Part shown: positions 14,137 through 26,607 of the stretch, in pieces
How positions within the stretch are numbered: position 1 is the stretch's first letter
How the letters are laid out: every line of letters begins with the position of its first letter
NCBI RefSeq assembly: GCF_964019385.1
Contig: NC_088655.1
Span: 14,441,731-14,505,730, forward strand
Direction of reading: 5' to 3'
Source: Sycon ciliatum
Lineage: Eukaryota; Porifera; Calcarea; Leucosolenida; Sycettidae
DNA length: 64,000 bases
Made by a program: the position numbers and the translations under genes
The notes under the pieces: generated by a model
Told to the model about the DNA's origin: nothing
Database searches by the model: none
Seen by the model: the letters and a program-made list of their open reading frames with translations, nothing else

Positions 14137-15227
14137 TATGTCCAGCTAAACAACGAGATCAGGGTGGCGATGGTCAGTTCTTGAGCTTCGAACGGGCAGA
14201 AAGGTGAGAAATTGTCGCTTTTTGACCATTTGTGCCCACGTGTCACTTTCAACGTACCTCTCTATAACATGACCCAGCTGTGATGTGAGTGGTCGCATTG
14301 AGTTGATTTTTGGTTTGCTTGTAGGCCGCTGGCACCCGCATTCAGTGACGCCAAAAATTTGGCACTGCTGTGAATAGTTTAGTCGCAAAGTGAAGAATCA
14401 CGGGTAAAAAGGCCCAAAACTTCGAGATCGGTTGATGTCAGCTTTGAGCAGACCTGGGCGAAGTGTTTATTGAAATGTGGAATTTTTTCTTGGTGTACTT
14501 CCCTATGTCCAGCTATACAACGAGATCAGGGTGGCGATGGTCAGTTCTTGAGCTTCGAACGGGCAGAAAGGTGAGAAATTGTCGCTTTTTGACCATTTGT
14601 GCCCACGTGTCACTTTCAACGTACCTCTCTATAACATGACCCAGCTGTGATGTGAGTGGTTGCATTGAGTTGATCTTTGGTTTGCTAGTAGGCCGCTGGC
14701 ACCCGCATTCATTGACGCCAAAAATTTGGCACTGCTGTGAATAGTTTAGTCGCAAAGTGAAGAATCACGGGCAAAAAGGCCCAAAACTTCGAGATCAGTT
14801 GATGTCAGCTTTGAGCAGCCCTGGGCGAAGTGTTTATTGAAATGTGGAATTTTTTCTTGGTGCACTTCCCTATGTCCAGCTATACAACGAGAATAGGGTG
14901 GCGATGGTCAGTTCTTGAGCTTCGAACGGGCAGAAAGGTGAGAAATTGTCGCTTTTTGACCATTTGTGCCCACGTGTCACTTTCAACGTACCTCTCTATA
15001 ACATGACCCAGCTGTGATGTGAGTGGTCGCATTGAGTTGATTTTTGGTTTGCTGGTAGGCCGCAGGCACCCGCATGCGGTGACACCTAAAGTTTGGCACT
15101 GCTGTGATTAGTTTAGTCGCAAAGTGAAGAATCACGGGCAAAAAGGCCCAAAACTTCGAGATCGGTTGATGTCAGCTTTGAGCAGACCTGGGCGAAGTGT
15201 TTATTGAAATGTGGAATTTTTTCTTGG
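14137..15227 (-). repeat. Four-monomer duplication, copy 2
   Basis: Partner of 12,670-13,760, without the 1-bp deletion. Ends are approximate. Confidence 0.75.
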
Positions 15228-15489
15228 TGTACTTCCCTATGTCCAGCTATACAACGAGATCAGGGTGGCGATGGTCAGTTCTTGAGCTTCGAACGGGCAG
15301 AAAGGTGAGAAATTGTCGCTTTTTGACCATTTGTGCCCACGTGTCACTTTCAACGTACCTCTCTATAACATGACCCAGCTGTGATGTGAGTGGTCGCATT
15401 GAGTTGATTTTTGGTTTGCTTGTAGGCCGCTGGCACCCGCATTCAGTGACGGCAAAAATTTGGCACTGCTGTGAATAGTTTAGTCGCAA

Positions 15490-16640
15490 AGTGAAGAATC
15501 ACAGGCAAAAAGGCCCAAAACTTCGAGATCGGTTGATGTCAGCTTTGAGCAGACCTGGGCGAAGTGTTTATTGAAATGTGGAATTATTTCTTGGTGTACT
15601 TCCCTACGTCCAGTTATACAACGAGATCAGGGTGGCGATGGTCAGTTCTTGAGCTTCGAACGGGCAGAAAGGTGAGAAATTGTCGCTTTTTGACCATTTG
15701 TGCCCACGTGTCACTTTCAACGTACCTCTCTATAACATGACCCAGCTGTGATGTGAGTGGTCGCATTGAGTTGATTTTTGGTTTGCTGGTAGGCCGCTGG
15801 CACCCGCATGCGGTGACACCTAAAGTTTGGCACTGCTGTGATTAGTTTAGTCGCAAAGTGAAGAATCACGGGCAAAAAGGCTCTAAACTTCGAGATCAGT
15901 TGATGTCAGCTTTGAGCAGCCCTGGGCGAAGTATTTATTGAAATGTGGAATTTTTCCTTGGTGCACTTCCCTATGTCCAGCTAAACAACGAGATCAGGGT
16001 GGCGATGGTCAGTTCTTGAGCTTCGAACGGGCAGAAAGGTGAGAAATTGTCGCTTTTTGACCATTTGTGCCCACGTGTCACTTTCAACGTACCTCTCTAT
16101 AACATGACCCAGCTGTGATGTGAGTGGTCGCATTGAGTTGATTTTTGGTTTGCTTGTAGGCCGCTGGCACCCGCATTCAGTGACGCCAAAAATTTGGCAC
16201 TGCTGTGAATAGTTTAGTCGCAAAGTGAAGAATCACGGGCAAAAAGGCCCAAAACTTCGAGATCAGTTGATGTCAGCTTTGAGCAGCCCTGGGCGAAGTG
16301 TTTATTGAAATGTGGAATTTTTTCTTGGTGCACTTCCCTATGTCCAGCTATACAACGAAAATAGGGTGGCGATGGTCAGTTCTTGAGCTTCGAACGGGCA
16401 GAAAGGTGAGAAATTGTCGCTTTTTGACCATTTGTGCCCACGTGTCACTTTCAACGTACCTCTCTACAACATGACCCAGCTGTGATGTGAGTGGTCGCAT
16501 TGAGTTGATTTTTGGTTTGCTGGTAGGCCGCAGGCACCCGCATGCGGTGACACCTAAAGTTTGGCACTGCTGTGATTAGTTTAGTCGCAAAGTGAAGAAT
16601 CACGGGCAAAAAGGCCCAAAACTTCGAGATCGGTTGATGT
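15490..16640 (-). repeat. Five-monomer-offset duplication, copy 1 (offset 1,835 bp)
   Basis: Shares ATCACAGGCAAAAAGG, GAATTATTTCTTGG, GAAGTATTTATTG and CGAAAATAGGG with 17,325-18,475 at an offset of exactly 5 x 367. Confidence 0.8.
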
Positions 16641-17324
16641 CAGCTTTGAGCAGACCTGGGCGAAGTGTTTATTGAAATGTGGAATTTTTTCTTGGTGTAC
16701 TTCCCTATGTCCAGCTATACAACGAGATCAGGGTGGCGATGGTCAGTTCTTGAGCTTCGAACGGGCAGAAAGGTGAGAAATTGTCGCTTTTTGACCATTT
16801 GTGCCCACGTGTCACTTTCAACGTACCTCTCTATAACATGACCCAGCTGTGATGTGAGTGGTCGCATTGAGTTGATTTTTGGTTTGCTTGTAGGCCGCTG
16901 GCACCCGCATTCAGTGACGCCAAAAATTTGGCACTGCTGTGAATAGTTTAGTCGCATAGTGAAGAATCACGGGCAAAAAGGCCCAAAACTTCGAGATCGG
17001 TTGATGTCAGCTTTGAGCAGACCTGGGCGAAGTGTTTATTGAAATGTGGAATTTTTTCTTGGTGTACTTCCCTATGTCCAGCTATACAACGGGATCAGGG
17101 TGGCGATGGTCAGTTCTTGAGCTTCGAACGGGCAGAAAGGTGAGAAATTGTCGCTTTTTGACCATTTGTGCCCACGTGTCACTTTCAACGTACCTCTCTA
17201 TAACATGACCCAGCTGTGATGTGAGTGGTCGCATTGAGTTGATTTTTGGTTTGCTTGTAGGCCGCTGGCACCCGCATTCAGTGACGCCAAAAATTTGGCA
17301 CTGCTGTGAATAGTTTAGTCGCAA

Positions 17325-18475
17325 AGTGAAGAATCACAGGCAAAAAGGCCCTAAACTTCGAGATCGGTTGATGTCAGCTTTGAGCAGACCTGGGCGAAGT
17401 GTTTATTGAAATGTGGAATTATTTCTTGGTGTACTTCCCTATGTCCAGTTATACAACGAGATCAGGGTGGCGATGGTCAGTTCTTGAGCTTCGAACGGGC
17501 AGAAAGGTGAGAAATTGTCGCTTTTTGACCATTTGTGCCCACGTGTCACTTTCAACGTACCTCTCTATAACATGACCCAGCTGTGATGTGAGTGGTCGCA
17601 TTGAGTTGATTTTTGGTTTGCTGGTAGGCCGCTGGCACCCGCATGCGGTGACACCTAAAGTTTGGCACTGCTGTGATTAGTTTAGTCGCAAAGTGAAGAA
17701 TCACGGGCAAAAAGGCTCTAAACTTCGAGATCAGTTGATGTCAGCTTTGAGCAGCCCTGGGCGAAGTATTTATTGAAATGTGGAATTTTTCCTTGGTGCA
17801 CTTCCCTATGTCCAGCTAAACAACGAGATCAGGGTGGCGATGGTCAGTTCTTGAGCTTCGAACGGGCAGAAAGGTGAGAAATTGTCGCTTTTTGACCATT
17901 TGTGCCCACGTGTCACTTTCAACGTACCTCTCTATAACATGACCCAGCTGTGATGTGAGTGGTCGCATTGAGTTGATTTTTGGTTTGCTTGTAGGCCGCT
18001 GGCACCCGCATTCAGTGACGCCAAAAATTTGGCACTGCTGTGAATAGTTTAGTCGCAAAGTGAAGAATCACGGGCAAAAAGGCCCAAAACTTCGAGATCA
18101 GTTGATGTCAGCTTTGAGCAGCCCTGGGCGAAGTGTTTATTGAAATGTGGAATTTTTTCTTGGTGCACTTCCCTATGTCCAGCTATACAACGAAAATAGG
18201 GTGGCGATGGTCAGTTCTTGAGCTTCGAACGGGCAGAAAGGTGAGAAATTGTCGCTTTTTGACCATTTGTACCCACGTGTCACTTTCAACGTACCTCTCT
18301 ACAACATGACCCAGCTGTGATGTGAGTGGTCGCATTGAGTTGATTTTTGGTTTGCTGGTAGGCCGCAGGCACCCGCATGCGGTGACACCTAAAGTTTGGC
18401 ACTGCTGTGATTAGTTTAGTCGCAAAGTGAAGAATCACGGGCAAAAAGGCCCAAAACTTCGAGATCGGTTGATGT
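17325..18475 (-). repeat. Five-monomer-offset duplication, copy 2
   Basis: Partner of 15,490-16,640. Both copies also carry the rare CTCTACAACATG variant. Confidence 0.8.
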
Positions 18476-21400
18476 CAGCTTTGAGCAGCCCTGGGCGAAG
18501 TGTTTATTGAAATGTGGAATTTTTTCTTGGTGCACTTCCCTATGTCCAGCTATACAACGGGATCAGGGTGGCGATGGTCAGTTCTTGAGCTTCGAACGGG
18601 CAGAAAGGTGAGAAATTGTCGCTTTTTGACCATTTGTGCCCACGTGTCACTTTCAGCGTACCTCTCTATAACATGACCCAGCTGTGATGTGAGTGGTCGC
18701 ATTGAGTTGATTTTTGGTTTGCTGGTAGGCCGCTGGCACCCGCATGCGGTGACACCTAAAGTTTGGCACTGCTGTGATTAGTTTAGTCGCAAAGTGAAGA
18801 ATCACGGGCAAAAAGGCCCAAAACTTCGAGATCGGTTGATGTCAGCTTTGAGCAGCCCTGGGCGAAGTGTTTATTGAAATGTGGAATTTTTTCTTGGTGC
18901 ACTTCCCTATGTCCAGCTATACAACGAGATCAGGGTGGCGATGGTCAGTTCTTGAGCTTCGAACGGGCAGAAAGGTGAGAAATTGTCGCTTTTTGACCAT
19001 TTGTGCCCACGTGTCACTTTCAACGTACCTCTCTATAACATGACCCAACTTTGATGTCAGTGGTCGCATTGATTTGATTTTTGCTTTGCTTGTAGGCCGC
19101 TGGCACCCGCATTCTTTGACGCCAAAAATTTGGCACTGCTGTGAATAGTTTAGTCGCAAAGTGAAGAATCACGGGCAAAAAGGCTCTGAACTTCGAGATC
19201 GGTTGATGTCAGCTTTGAGCAGCCCTGGGCGAAGTGTTTATTGAAATGTGGAATTTTTCCTTGGTGCACTTCCCTATGTCCAGCTAAACAACGAGATCAG
19301 GGTGGCGATGGTCAGTTCTTGAGCTTCGAACGGGCAGAAAGGTGAGAAATTGTCGCTTTTTGACCATTTGTGCCCACGTGTCACTTTCAACGTACCTCTC
19401 TATAACATGACCCAGCTGTGATGTGATTGGTCGCATTGAGTTGATTTTTGGTTTGCTTGTAGGCCGCTGGCACCCGCATTCAGTGACGCCAAAAATTTGG
19501 CACTGCTGTGAATAGTTTAGTCGCAAAGTGAAGAATCACGGGCAAAAAGGCCCAAAACTTCGAGATCGGTTGATGTCAGCTTTGAGCAGACCTGGGCGAA
19601 GTGTTTATTGAAATGTGGAATTTTTTCTTGGTGTACTTCCCTATGTCCAGCTATACAACGAGATCAGGGTGGCGATGGTCAGTTCTTGAGCTTCGAACGG
19701 GCAGAAAGGTGAGAAATTGTCGCTTTTTGACCATTTGTGCCCACGTGTCACTTTCAACGTACCTCTCTATAACATGACCCAGCTGTGATGTGAGTGGTCG
19801 CATTGAGTTGATTTTTGGTTTGCTTGTAGGCCGCTGGCACCCGCATTCAGTGACGCCAAAAATTTGGCACTGCTGTGAATAGTTTAGTCGCAAAGTGAAG
19901 AATCACGGGCAAAAAGGCCCAAAACTTCGAGATCGGTTGATGTCAGCTTTGAGCAGACCTGGGCGAAGTGTTTATTGAAATGTGGAATTTTTTCTTGGTG
20001 TACTTCCCTATGTCCAGCTATACAACGAGATCAGGGTGGCGATGGTCAGTTCTTGAGCTTCGAACGGGCAGAAAGGTGAGAAATTGTCGCTTTTTGACCA
20101 TTTGTGCCCACGTGTCACTTTCAACGTACCTCTCTATAACATGACCCAGCTGTGATGTGAGTGGTTGCATTGAGTTGATCTTTGGTTTGCTAGTAGGCCG
20201 CTGGCACCCGCATTCAGTGACGCCAAAAATTTGGCACTGCTGTGAATAGTTTAGTCGCAAAGTGAAGAATCACGGGCAAAAAGGCCCAAAACTTCGAGAT
20301 CAGTTGATGTCAGCTTTGAGCAGCCCTGGGCGAAGTGTTTATTGAAATGTGGAATTTTTTCTTGGTGCACTTCCCTATGTCCAGCTATACAACGAGATCA
20401 GGGTGGCGATGGTCAGTTCTTGAGCTTCGAACGGGCAGAAAGGTGAGAAATTGTCGCTTTTTGACCATTTGTGCCCACGTGTCACTTTCAACGTACCTCT
20501 ATAACATGACCCAGCTGTGATGTGAGTGGTCGCATTGAGTTGATTTTTGGTTTGCTGGTAGGCCGCAGGCACCCGCATGCGGTGACACCTAAAGTTTGGC
20601 ACTGCTGTGATTAGTTTAGTCGCAAAGTGAAGAATCACGGGCAAAAAGGCTCTAAACTTCGAGATCGGTTGATGTCAGCTTTGAGCAGCCCTGGGCGAAG
20701 TGTTTATTGAAATGTGGAATTTTTTCTTAGTACACTTCCCTATGTCCAGCTATACAACGAGAATAGGGTGGCGATGGTCAGTTCTTGAGCTTCGAACGGG
20801 CAGAAAGGTGAGAAATTGTCGCTTTTTGACCATTTGTGCCCACGTGTCACTTTCAACGTACCTCTCTATAACATGACCCAGCTGTGATGTGAGTGGTCGC
20901 ATTGAGTTGATTTTTGGTTTGCTAGTAGGCCGCTGGCACCCGCATTCAGTGACGCCAAAAATTTGGCACTGCTGTGAATAGTTTAGTCGCAAAGTGAAGA
21001 ATCACGGGCAAAAAGGCCCAAAACTTCGAGATCAGTTGATGTCAGCTTTGAGCAGCCCTGGGCGAAGTGTTTATTGAAATGTGGAATTTTTTCTTGGTGC
21101 ACTTCCCTATGTCCAGCTATACAACGAGATCAGGGTGGCGATGGTCAGTTCTTGAGCTTCGAACGGGCAGAAAGGTGAGAAATTGTCGCTTTTTTGACCA
21201 TTTGTGCCCACGTGTCACTTTCAACGTACCTCTCTATAACATGACCCAGCTGTGATGTGATTGGTCGCATTGAGTTGATTTTTGGTTTGCTTGTAGGCCG
21301 CTGGCACCCGCATTCAGTGACGCCAAAAATTTGGCACTGCTGTGAATAGTTTAGTCGCAAAGTGAAGAATCACGGGCAAAAAGGCACAAAACTTCGAGAT

Positions 21401-22600
21401 CGGTTGATGTCAGCTTTGAGCAGACCTGGGCGAAGTGTTTATTGAAATGTGGAATTTTTTCTTGATGTACTTCCCTATGTCCAGCTATACAACGAGATCA
21501 GGGTGGCGATGGTCAGTTCTTGAGCTTCGAACGGGCAGAAAGGTGAGAAATTGTCGCTTTTTGACCATTTGTGCCCACGTGTCACTTTCAACGTACCTCT
21601 CTATAACATGACCCAGCTGTGATGTGAGTAGTCGCATTGAGTTGATTTTTGGTTTGCTTGTAGGCCGCTGGCACCCGCATTCAGTGACGCCAAAAATGTG
21701 GCACTGCTGTGAATAGTTTAGTCGCAAAGTGAAGAATCACGGGCAAAAAGGCCCAAAACTTCGAGATCGGTTGATGTCAGCTTTGAGCAGCCCTGGGCGA
21801 AGTGTTTATTGAAATGTGGAATTTTTTCTTGGTGTACTTCCCTATGTCCAGCTATACAACGAGATCAGGGTGGCGATGGTCAGTTCTTGAGCTTCGAACG
21901 GGCAGAAAGGTGAGAAATTGTCGCTTTTTGACCATTTGTGCCCACGTGTCACTTTCAACGTACCTCTCTATAACATGACCCAGCTGTGATGTGAGTGGTT
22001 GCATTGAGTTGATCTTTGGTTTGCTAGTAGGCCGCTGGCACCCGCATTCAGTGACGCCAAAAATTTGGCACTGCTGTGAATAGTTTAGTCGCAAAGTGAA
22101 GAATCACGGGCAAAAAGGCCCAAAACTTCGAGATCAGTTGATGTCAGCTTTGAGCAGCCCTGGGAGAAGTGTTTATTGAAATGTGGAATTTTTTCTTGGT
22201 GCACTTCCCTACGTCCAGCTATACAACGAGATCAGGGTGGCGATGGTCAGTTCTTGAGCTTCGAACGGGCAGAAAGGTGAGAAATTGTCGCTTTTTGACC
22301 ATTTGTGCCCACGTGTCACTTTCAACGTACCTCTCTATAACATGACCCAGCTGTGATGTGAGTGGTTGCATTGAGTTGATCTTTGGTTTGCTAGTAGGCC
22401 GCTGGCACCCGCATTCAGTGACGCCAAAAATTTGGCACAGCTGTGAATAGTTTAGTCGCAAAGTGAAGAATCACGGGCAAAAAGGCCCAAAACTTCGAGA
22501 TCAGTTGATGTCAGCTTTGAGCAGCCCTGGGCGAAGTGTTTATTGAAATGTGGAATTTTTTCTTAGTACACTTCCCTATGTCCAGCTATACAACGAGAAT

Positions 22601-22938
22601 AGGGTGGCGATGGTCAGTTCTTGAGCTTCGAACGGGCAGAAAGGTGAGAAATTGTCGCTTTTTGACCATTTGTGCCCACGTGTCACTTTCAACGTACCTC
22701 TCTATAACATGACCCAGCTGTGATGTGAGTGGTCGCATTGAGTTGATTTTTGGTTTGCTAGTAGGCCGCTGGCACCCGCATGCGGTGACACCTAAAGTTT
22801 GGCACTGCTGTGATTAATTTAGTCGCAAAGTGAAGAATCACGGGGAAAAAGGCCCAAAACTTCGAGATCGGTTGATGTCAGCTTTGAGCAGCCCTGGGCG
22901 AAGTGTTTATTGAAATGTGGAATTTGTTCTTGGTGCAC
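22601..22938 (-). repeat. Left arm of 338-bp perfect inverted repeat at the strand switch
   Basis: Read base by base, this arm is the exact reverse complement of 23,168-23,505. Both arms share rare variants seen almost nowhere else: TTTTTCCCCG instead of TTTTTGCCCG, AAATTAATCAC, and AAGAACAAATTCC. General satellite similarity therefore does not explain the match. The match stops at 22,600 (GAATAGGG here, the equivalent of GATCAGGG in the partner). Confidence 0.95.
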
Positions 22939-23167
22939 AAATTTTTGGCGTCACTAAATGCGGGTGCCAGCGGCCTACAAGCAAACCAAGAATGAAATCA
23001 ATACGACCGCTCAAATCAAAGCTGGATCATGTTATAGAGAGGTACGTTGAAAGTGACACGTGGGCACAAATGGTCAAAAAGCGACAATTTCTCACCTTTC
23101 TGCCCGTTCGAAGCTCAAGAACTGACCATCGCCACCCTGATCTCGTTGTAAAGCTGGACATAGGGAA
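22939..23167 (+). repeat. 229-bp spacer of the inverted repeat (first plus-orientation monomer, truncated)
   Basis: The first plus-strand monomer begins in the middle, at AAATTTTTGGCG, directly after GGTGCAC of the last minus monomer. Junction homology is at most 1-2 bp. Its variants (CCAAGAATGAAATC, GCTGGATCATG) recur in the complete monomer at 26,580, which shows what was cut off here. Confidence 0.9.
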
Positions 23168-23505
23168 GTGCACCAAGAACAAATTCCACATTTCAATAAA
23201 CACTTCGCCCAGGGCTGCTCAAAGCTGACATCAACCGATCTCGAAGTTTTGGGCCTTTTTCCCCGTGATTCTTCACTTTGCGACTAAATTAATCACAGCA
23301 GTGCCAAACTTTAGGTGTCACCGCATGCGGGTGCCAGCGGCCTACTAGCAAACCAAAAATCAACTCAATGCGACCACTCACATCACAGCTGGGTCATGTT
23401 ATAGAGAGGTACGTTGAAAGTGACACGTGGGCACAAATGGTCAAAAAGCGACAATTTCTCACCTTTCTGCCCGTTCGAAGCTCAAGAACTGACCATCGCC
23501 ACCCT
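23168..23505 (+). repeat. Right arm of 338-bp perfect inverted repeat
   Basis: Exact reverse complement of 22,601-22,938. The same variant set (TTTTTCCCCG, AAATTAATCAC, AACAAATTCC) is repeated in the same orientation at about 26,837-27,174, inside the next higher-order copy. This suggests the variants are native to the right block. Confidence 0.95.
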
Positions 23506-26500
23506 GATCTCGTTGTATAGCTGGACATAGGGAAGTGCACCAAGAAAAAATTCCACATTTCAATAAACACTTCGCCCAGGGCTGCACAAAGCTGACATCA
23601 ACCGATCTCGAAGTTTTGGGCCTTTTTGCCCGTCATTCTTCACTTTGCGACTAAACTATTCACAGCAGTGCCAAATTTTTGGCGTCACTAAATGCGAGTG
23701 CCAACGGCCTACAAGCAAACCAAAAATCAAATCAATTCGACCGCTCACATCAAAGCTAGGTCATGTTATAGAGAGGTACGTTGAAAGTGACACGTGGGCA
23801 CAAATGGTCAAAAAGCGACAATTTCTCACCTTTCTGCCCGTTCGAAGCTCAAGAACTGACCATCGCCACCCTGATCTCGTTGTATAGCTGGACATAGGGA
23901 AGTGCACCAAGAAAAAATTCCACATTTCAATAAACACTTCGCCCAGGGCTGCACAAAGCTGACATCAACCGATCTCGAAGTTTTGGGCCTTTTTGCCCGT
24001 CATTCTTCACTTTGCGACTAAACTATTCACAGCAGTGCCAAATTTTTGGCGTCACTAAATGCGAGTGCCAACGGCCTACAAGCAAACCAAAAATCAAATC
24101 AATTCGACCGCTCACATCAAAGCTAGGTCATGTTATAGAGAGATACGTTGAAAGTGACACGTGGGCACAAATGGTCAAAAAGCGACAATTTCTCATCTTT
24201 CTGCCCGTTCGAAGCTCAAGAACTGACCATCGCCACCCTGATCTCGTTGTATAGCTGGACATAGGGAAGTGCACCAAGAAAAAATTACACATTTCAATAA
24301 ACACTTCGCCCAGGGCTGCTCAAAGCTGACATCAACTGATCTCGAAGTGTTGGGCCTTTTTATCGTGATTCTTCACTTTGTGACTAAACTATTGACAGCA
24401 GTGCCAAATTTTTGGCGTCAATAAATGCGGGTGCCAGCGGCCTACAAGCAAACCAAAATTTAAATCAATACGACCACTCACATCAAAGCTGGGTCATGTT
24501 ATAGAGAGGTACGTTGAAAGTGACACGTGGGCACAAATGGTCAAAAAGCGACAATTTCTCACCTTTCTGCCTGTTCAAAGCTCAAGAACTGACCATCGCC
24601 ACCCTGATCTCGTTGTATAGCTGGACATAGGGAAGTGCACCAAGAAATAATTCCACATTTCAATAAACACTTCGCCCAGGGCTGCTCAAAGCTGACATCA
24701 ACCGATCCCGAAGCTTTGGGCCTTTTTGCCCGTGATTCTTCGCTTTGCGACTAAACTATTCACAGCAGTGCCAAATTTTTGGCGTCACTGAATGCGGGTG
24801 CTAGCGGCCTACAAGCAAACCAAAAATCAAATCAATACTACCACTCACATCACAGCTGGGTAACGTTATAGAGAGGTACGTTGAAAGTGACACGTGGGCA
24901 CGAATGGTCAAAAAGCGACAATTTCTCACCTTTCTGCCTGTTCGAAGTTCAAGAACTGACCATCCCCACCCTGATCTCGTTGTATAGCTGGACATAGGGA
25001 AGTGCACCAAGAAAAAATTCCACATTTCAATAAACACTTCGCCCAGGGCTGCTCAAAGCTGACATCAACCGATCTCGAAGTTTAGAGCCTTTTTCGACCG
25101 TGATTCTTCACTTTGAGACTAAACTATTCACAGCAGTGCAATATTTTTGGCGTCACTGAATGCGGGTGCCAGCGGCCTACAAGCAAACCAAAAATCAAAT
25201 CAATGCGACCACTGACATCACAGTTGGGTCATGTTATAGAGAGGTACGTTGAAAGTGACACGTGGGCACAAATGGTCAAAAAGCGACAATTTCTCACCTT
25301 TCTGCCCGTTCGAAGCTCAAGAACTGACCATCGCCACCCTGATCTCGTTGTATAGCTGGACATAGGGAAGTGCACCAAGAAAAAATTCCACATTTCAATA
25401 AACACTTCGCCCAGGGCTGCTCAAAGCTGACATCAACCGATCTCGAAGTTTTGGGCCTTTTTGCCCGTGATTCTTCACTTTGCGACTAAACTATTCACAG
25501 CAGTGCTAAATTTTTGGCGTCACTAAATGCGGGTGCCAGCGGCCTACAAGCAAACCAAAAATCAAATTAATACGACCGCTCACATCAAAGCTGGGTCATG
25601 TTATAGAGAGGTACGTTGAAAGTGACACGTGGGCACAAATGGTCAAAAAGCGACAATTTCTCACCTTTCTGCCCGTTCGAAGCTCAAGAACTGACCATCG
25701 CCACCCTGATCTCGTTGTATAGCTTGACATAGGAAAGTGCACCAAGAAAAAATTCCACATTTCAATAAACACTTCGCCCAGGGCTGCTCAAAGCTGACAT
25801 CAACTGATCTCGAAGTGTTGTGCCTTTTTGCTCGTGATTCTTCAATTTGTGACTGAACTATTCACAGCAGTGCCAAATTTTTGGCGTCACTAAATGCGGG
25901 TGCCAGCGGCCTACAAGCAAACCCAAAATTAAATCAACACGACCACTCACATCAAAGCTGGGTCATGTTATAGAGAGGTGCGTTGAAAGTGACACGTGGG
26001 CACAAATGGGCAAAAAGCGACAATTTCTCACCTTTCTGCCCGTTCGAAGCTCAAGAACTGACCATCGCCACCCTGATCTCGTTGTATAGCTGGACATAGG
26101 GAAGTGCACCAAGAAAAAATTCCACATTTCAATAAACACTTCGCCCAGGGCTGCTCAAAGCTGACATCAACCGATCTCGAAGTTTTGGTCCTTTTTCTCC
26201 GTGATTCTTCACTTTGCGACTAAACTATTCACAGCAGTGCCAAACTTTAGGTGTCACCGCATGCGGGTGCCAGCGGCCTACAAGCAAACCAAAAATCAAC
26301 TCAATGCGACCACTCACATCACAGCTGGGTCATGTTATAGAGAGGTACGTTGAAAGTGACACGTGGGCACAAATGGTCAAAAGCGACAATTTCTCACCTT
26401 TCTGCCCGTTCGAAGCTCAAGAACTGACCATCGCCACCCTGATCTCGTTGTATAGCTGGACATAGGGAAGTGCACCAAGAAAAAATTCCACATTTCAATA

Positions 26501-26607
26501 AACACTTCGCCCAGGGCTGCTCAAAGCTGACATCAACCGATCTCGAAGTTTTGGGCCTTTTTGCCCGTGATTCTTCACTTTGCGACTAAACTATTCACAG
26601 CAGTGCC

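Larger units (their letters stand above)
1..22938 (-). repeat. Satellite array, left block (about 367-bp monomer, minus orientation)
   Basis: Uninterrupted head-to-tail copies of a monomer of about 367 bp. Landmark positions recur at 367-bp steps (for example 645, 1012, 1746, 2113, 2847). I call this block minus because its monomers are the reverse complement of those after 22,938. Neighbouring copies differ by a few percent, mostly in one variable segment. Period-breaking events are few: a 105-bp deletion near 10,864, a 28-bp insertion at 11,542, a 1-bp deletion near 13,353, a 2-bp deletion near 20,500 and a 1-bp insertion near 21,190. The block starts before the window and ends at the strand switch. 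No gene is supported in it. Confidence 0.98.
22939..26200 (+). repeat. Higher-order repeat C, copy 1 (offset 3,669 bp)
   Basis: Monomer order and rare variants (GAATGAAATC, AAATGCGAGTGCCAACGG, CCAAAATTTAAATC, CAGTGCAATATTTTTGG) recur from 26,608. The offset is 10 x 367 minus 1 bp, because a base is missing near 26,368. Confidence 0.9.

Noticed and set aside
11427-21255. Opposite-strand open frames within the left block (11,427, 13,290, 20,335, 21,067)
   Set aside because: They are antisense frames of the same monomer, opened by single indels, and have no codon-level conservation.
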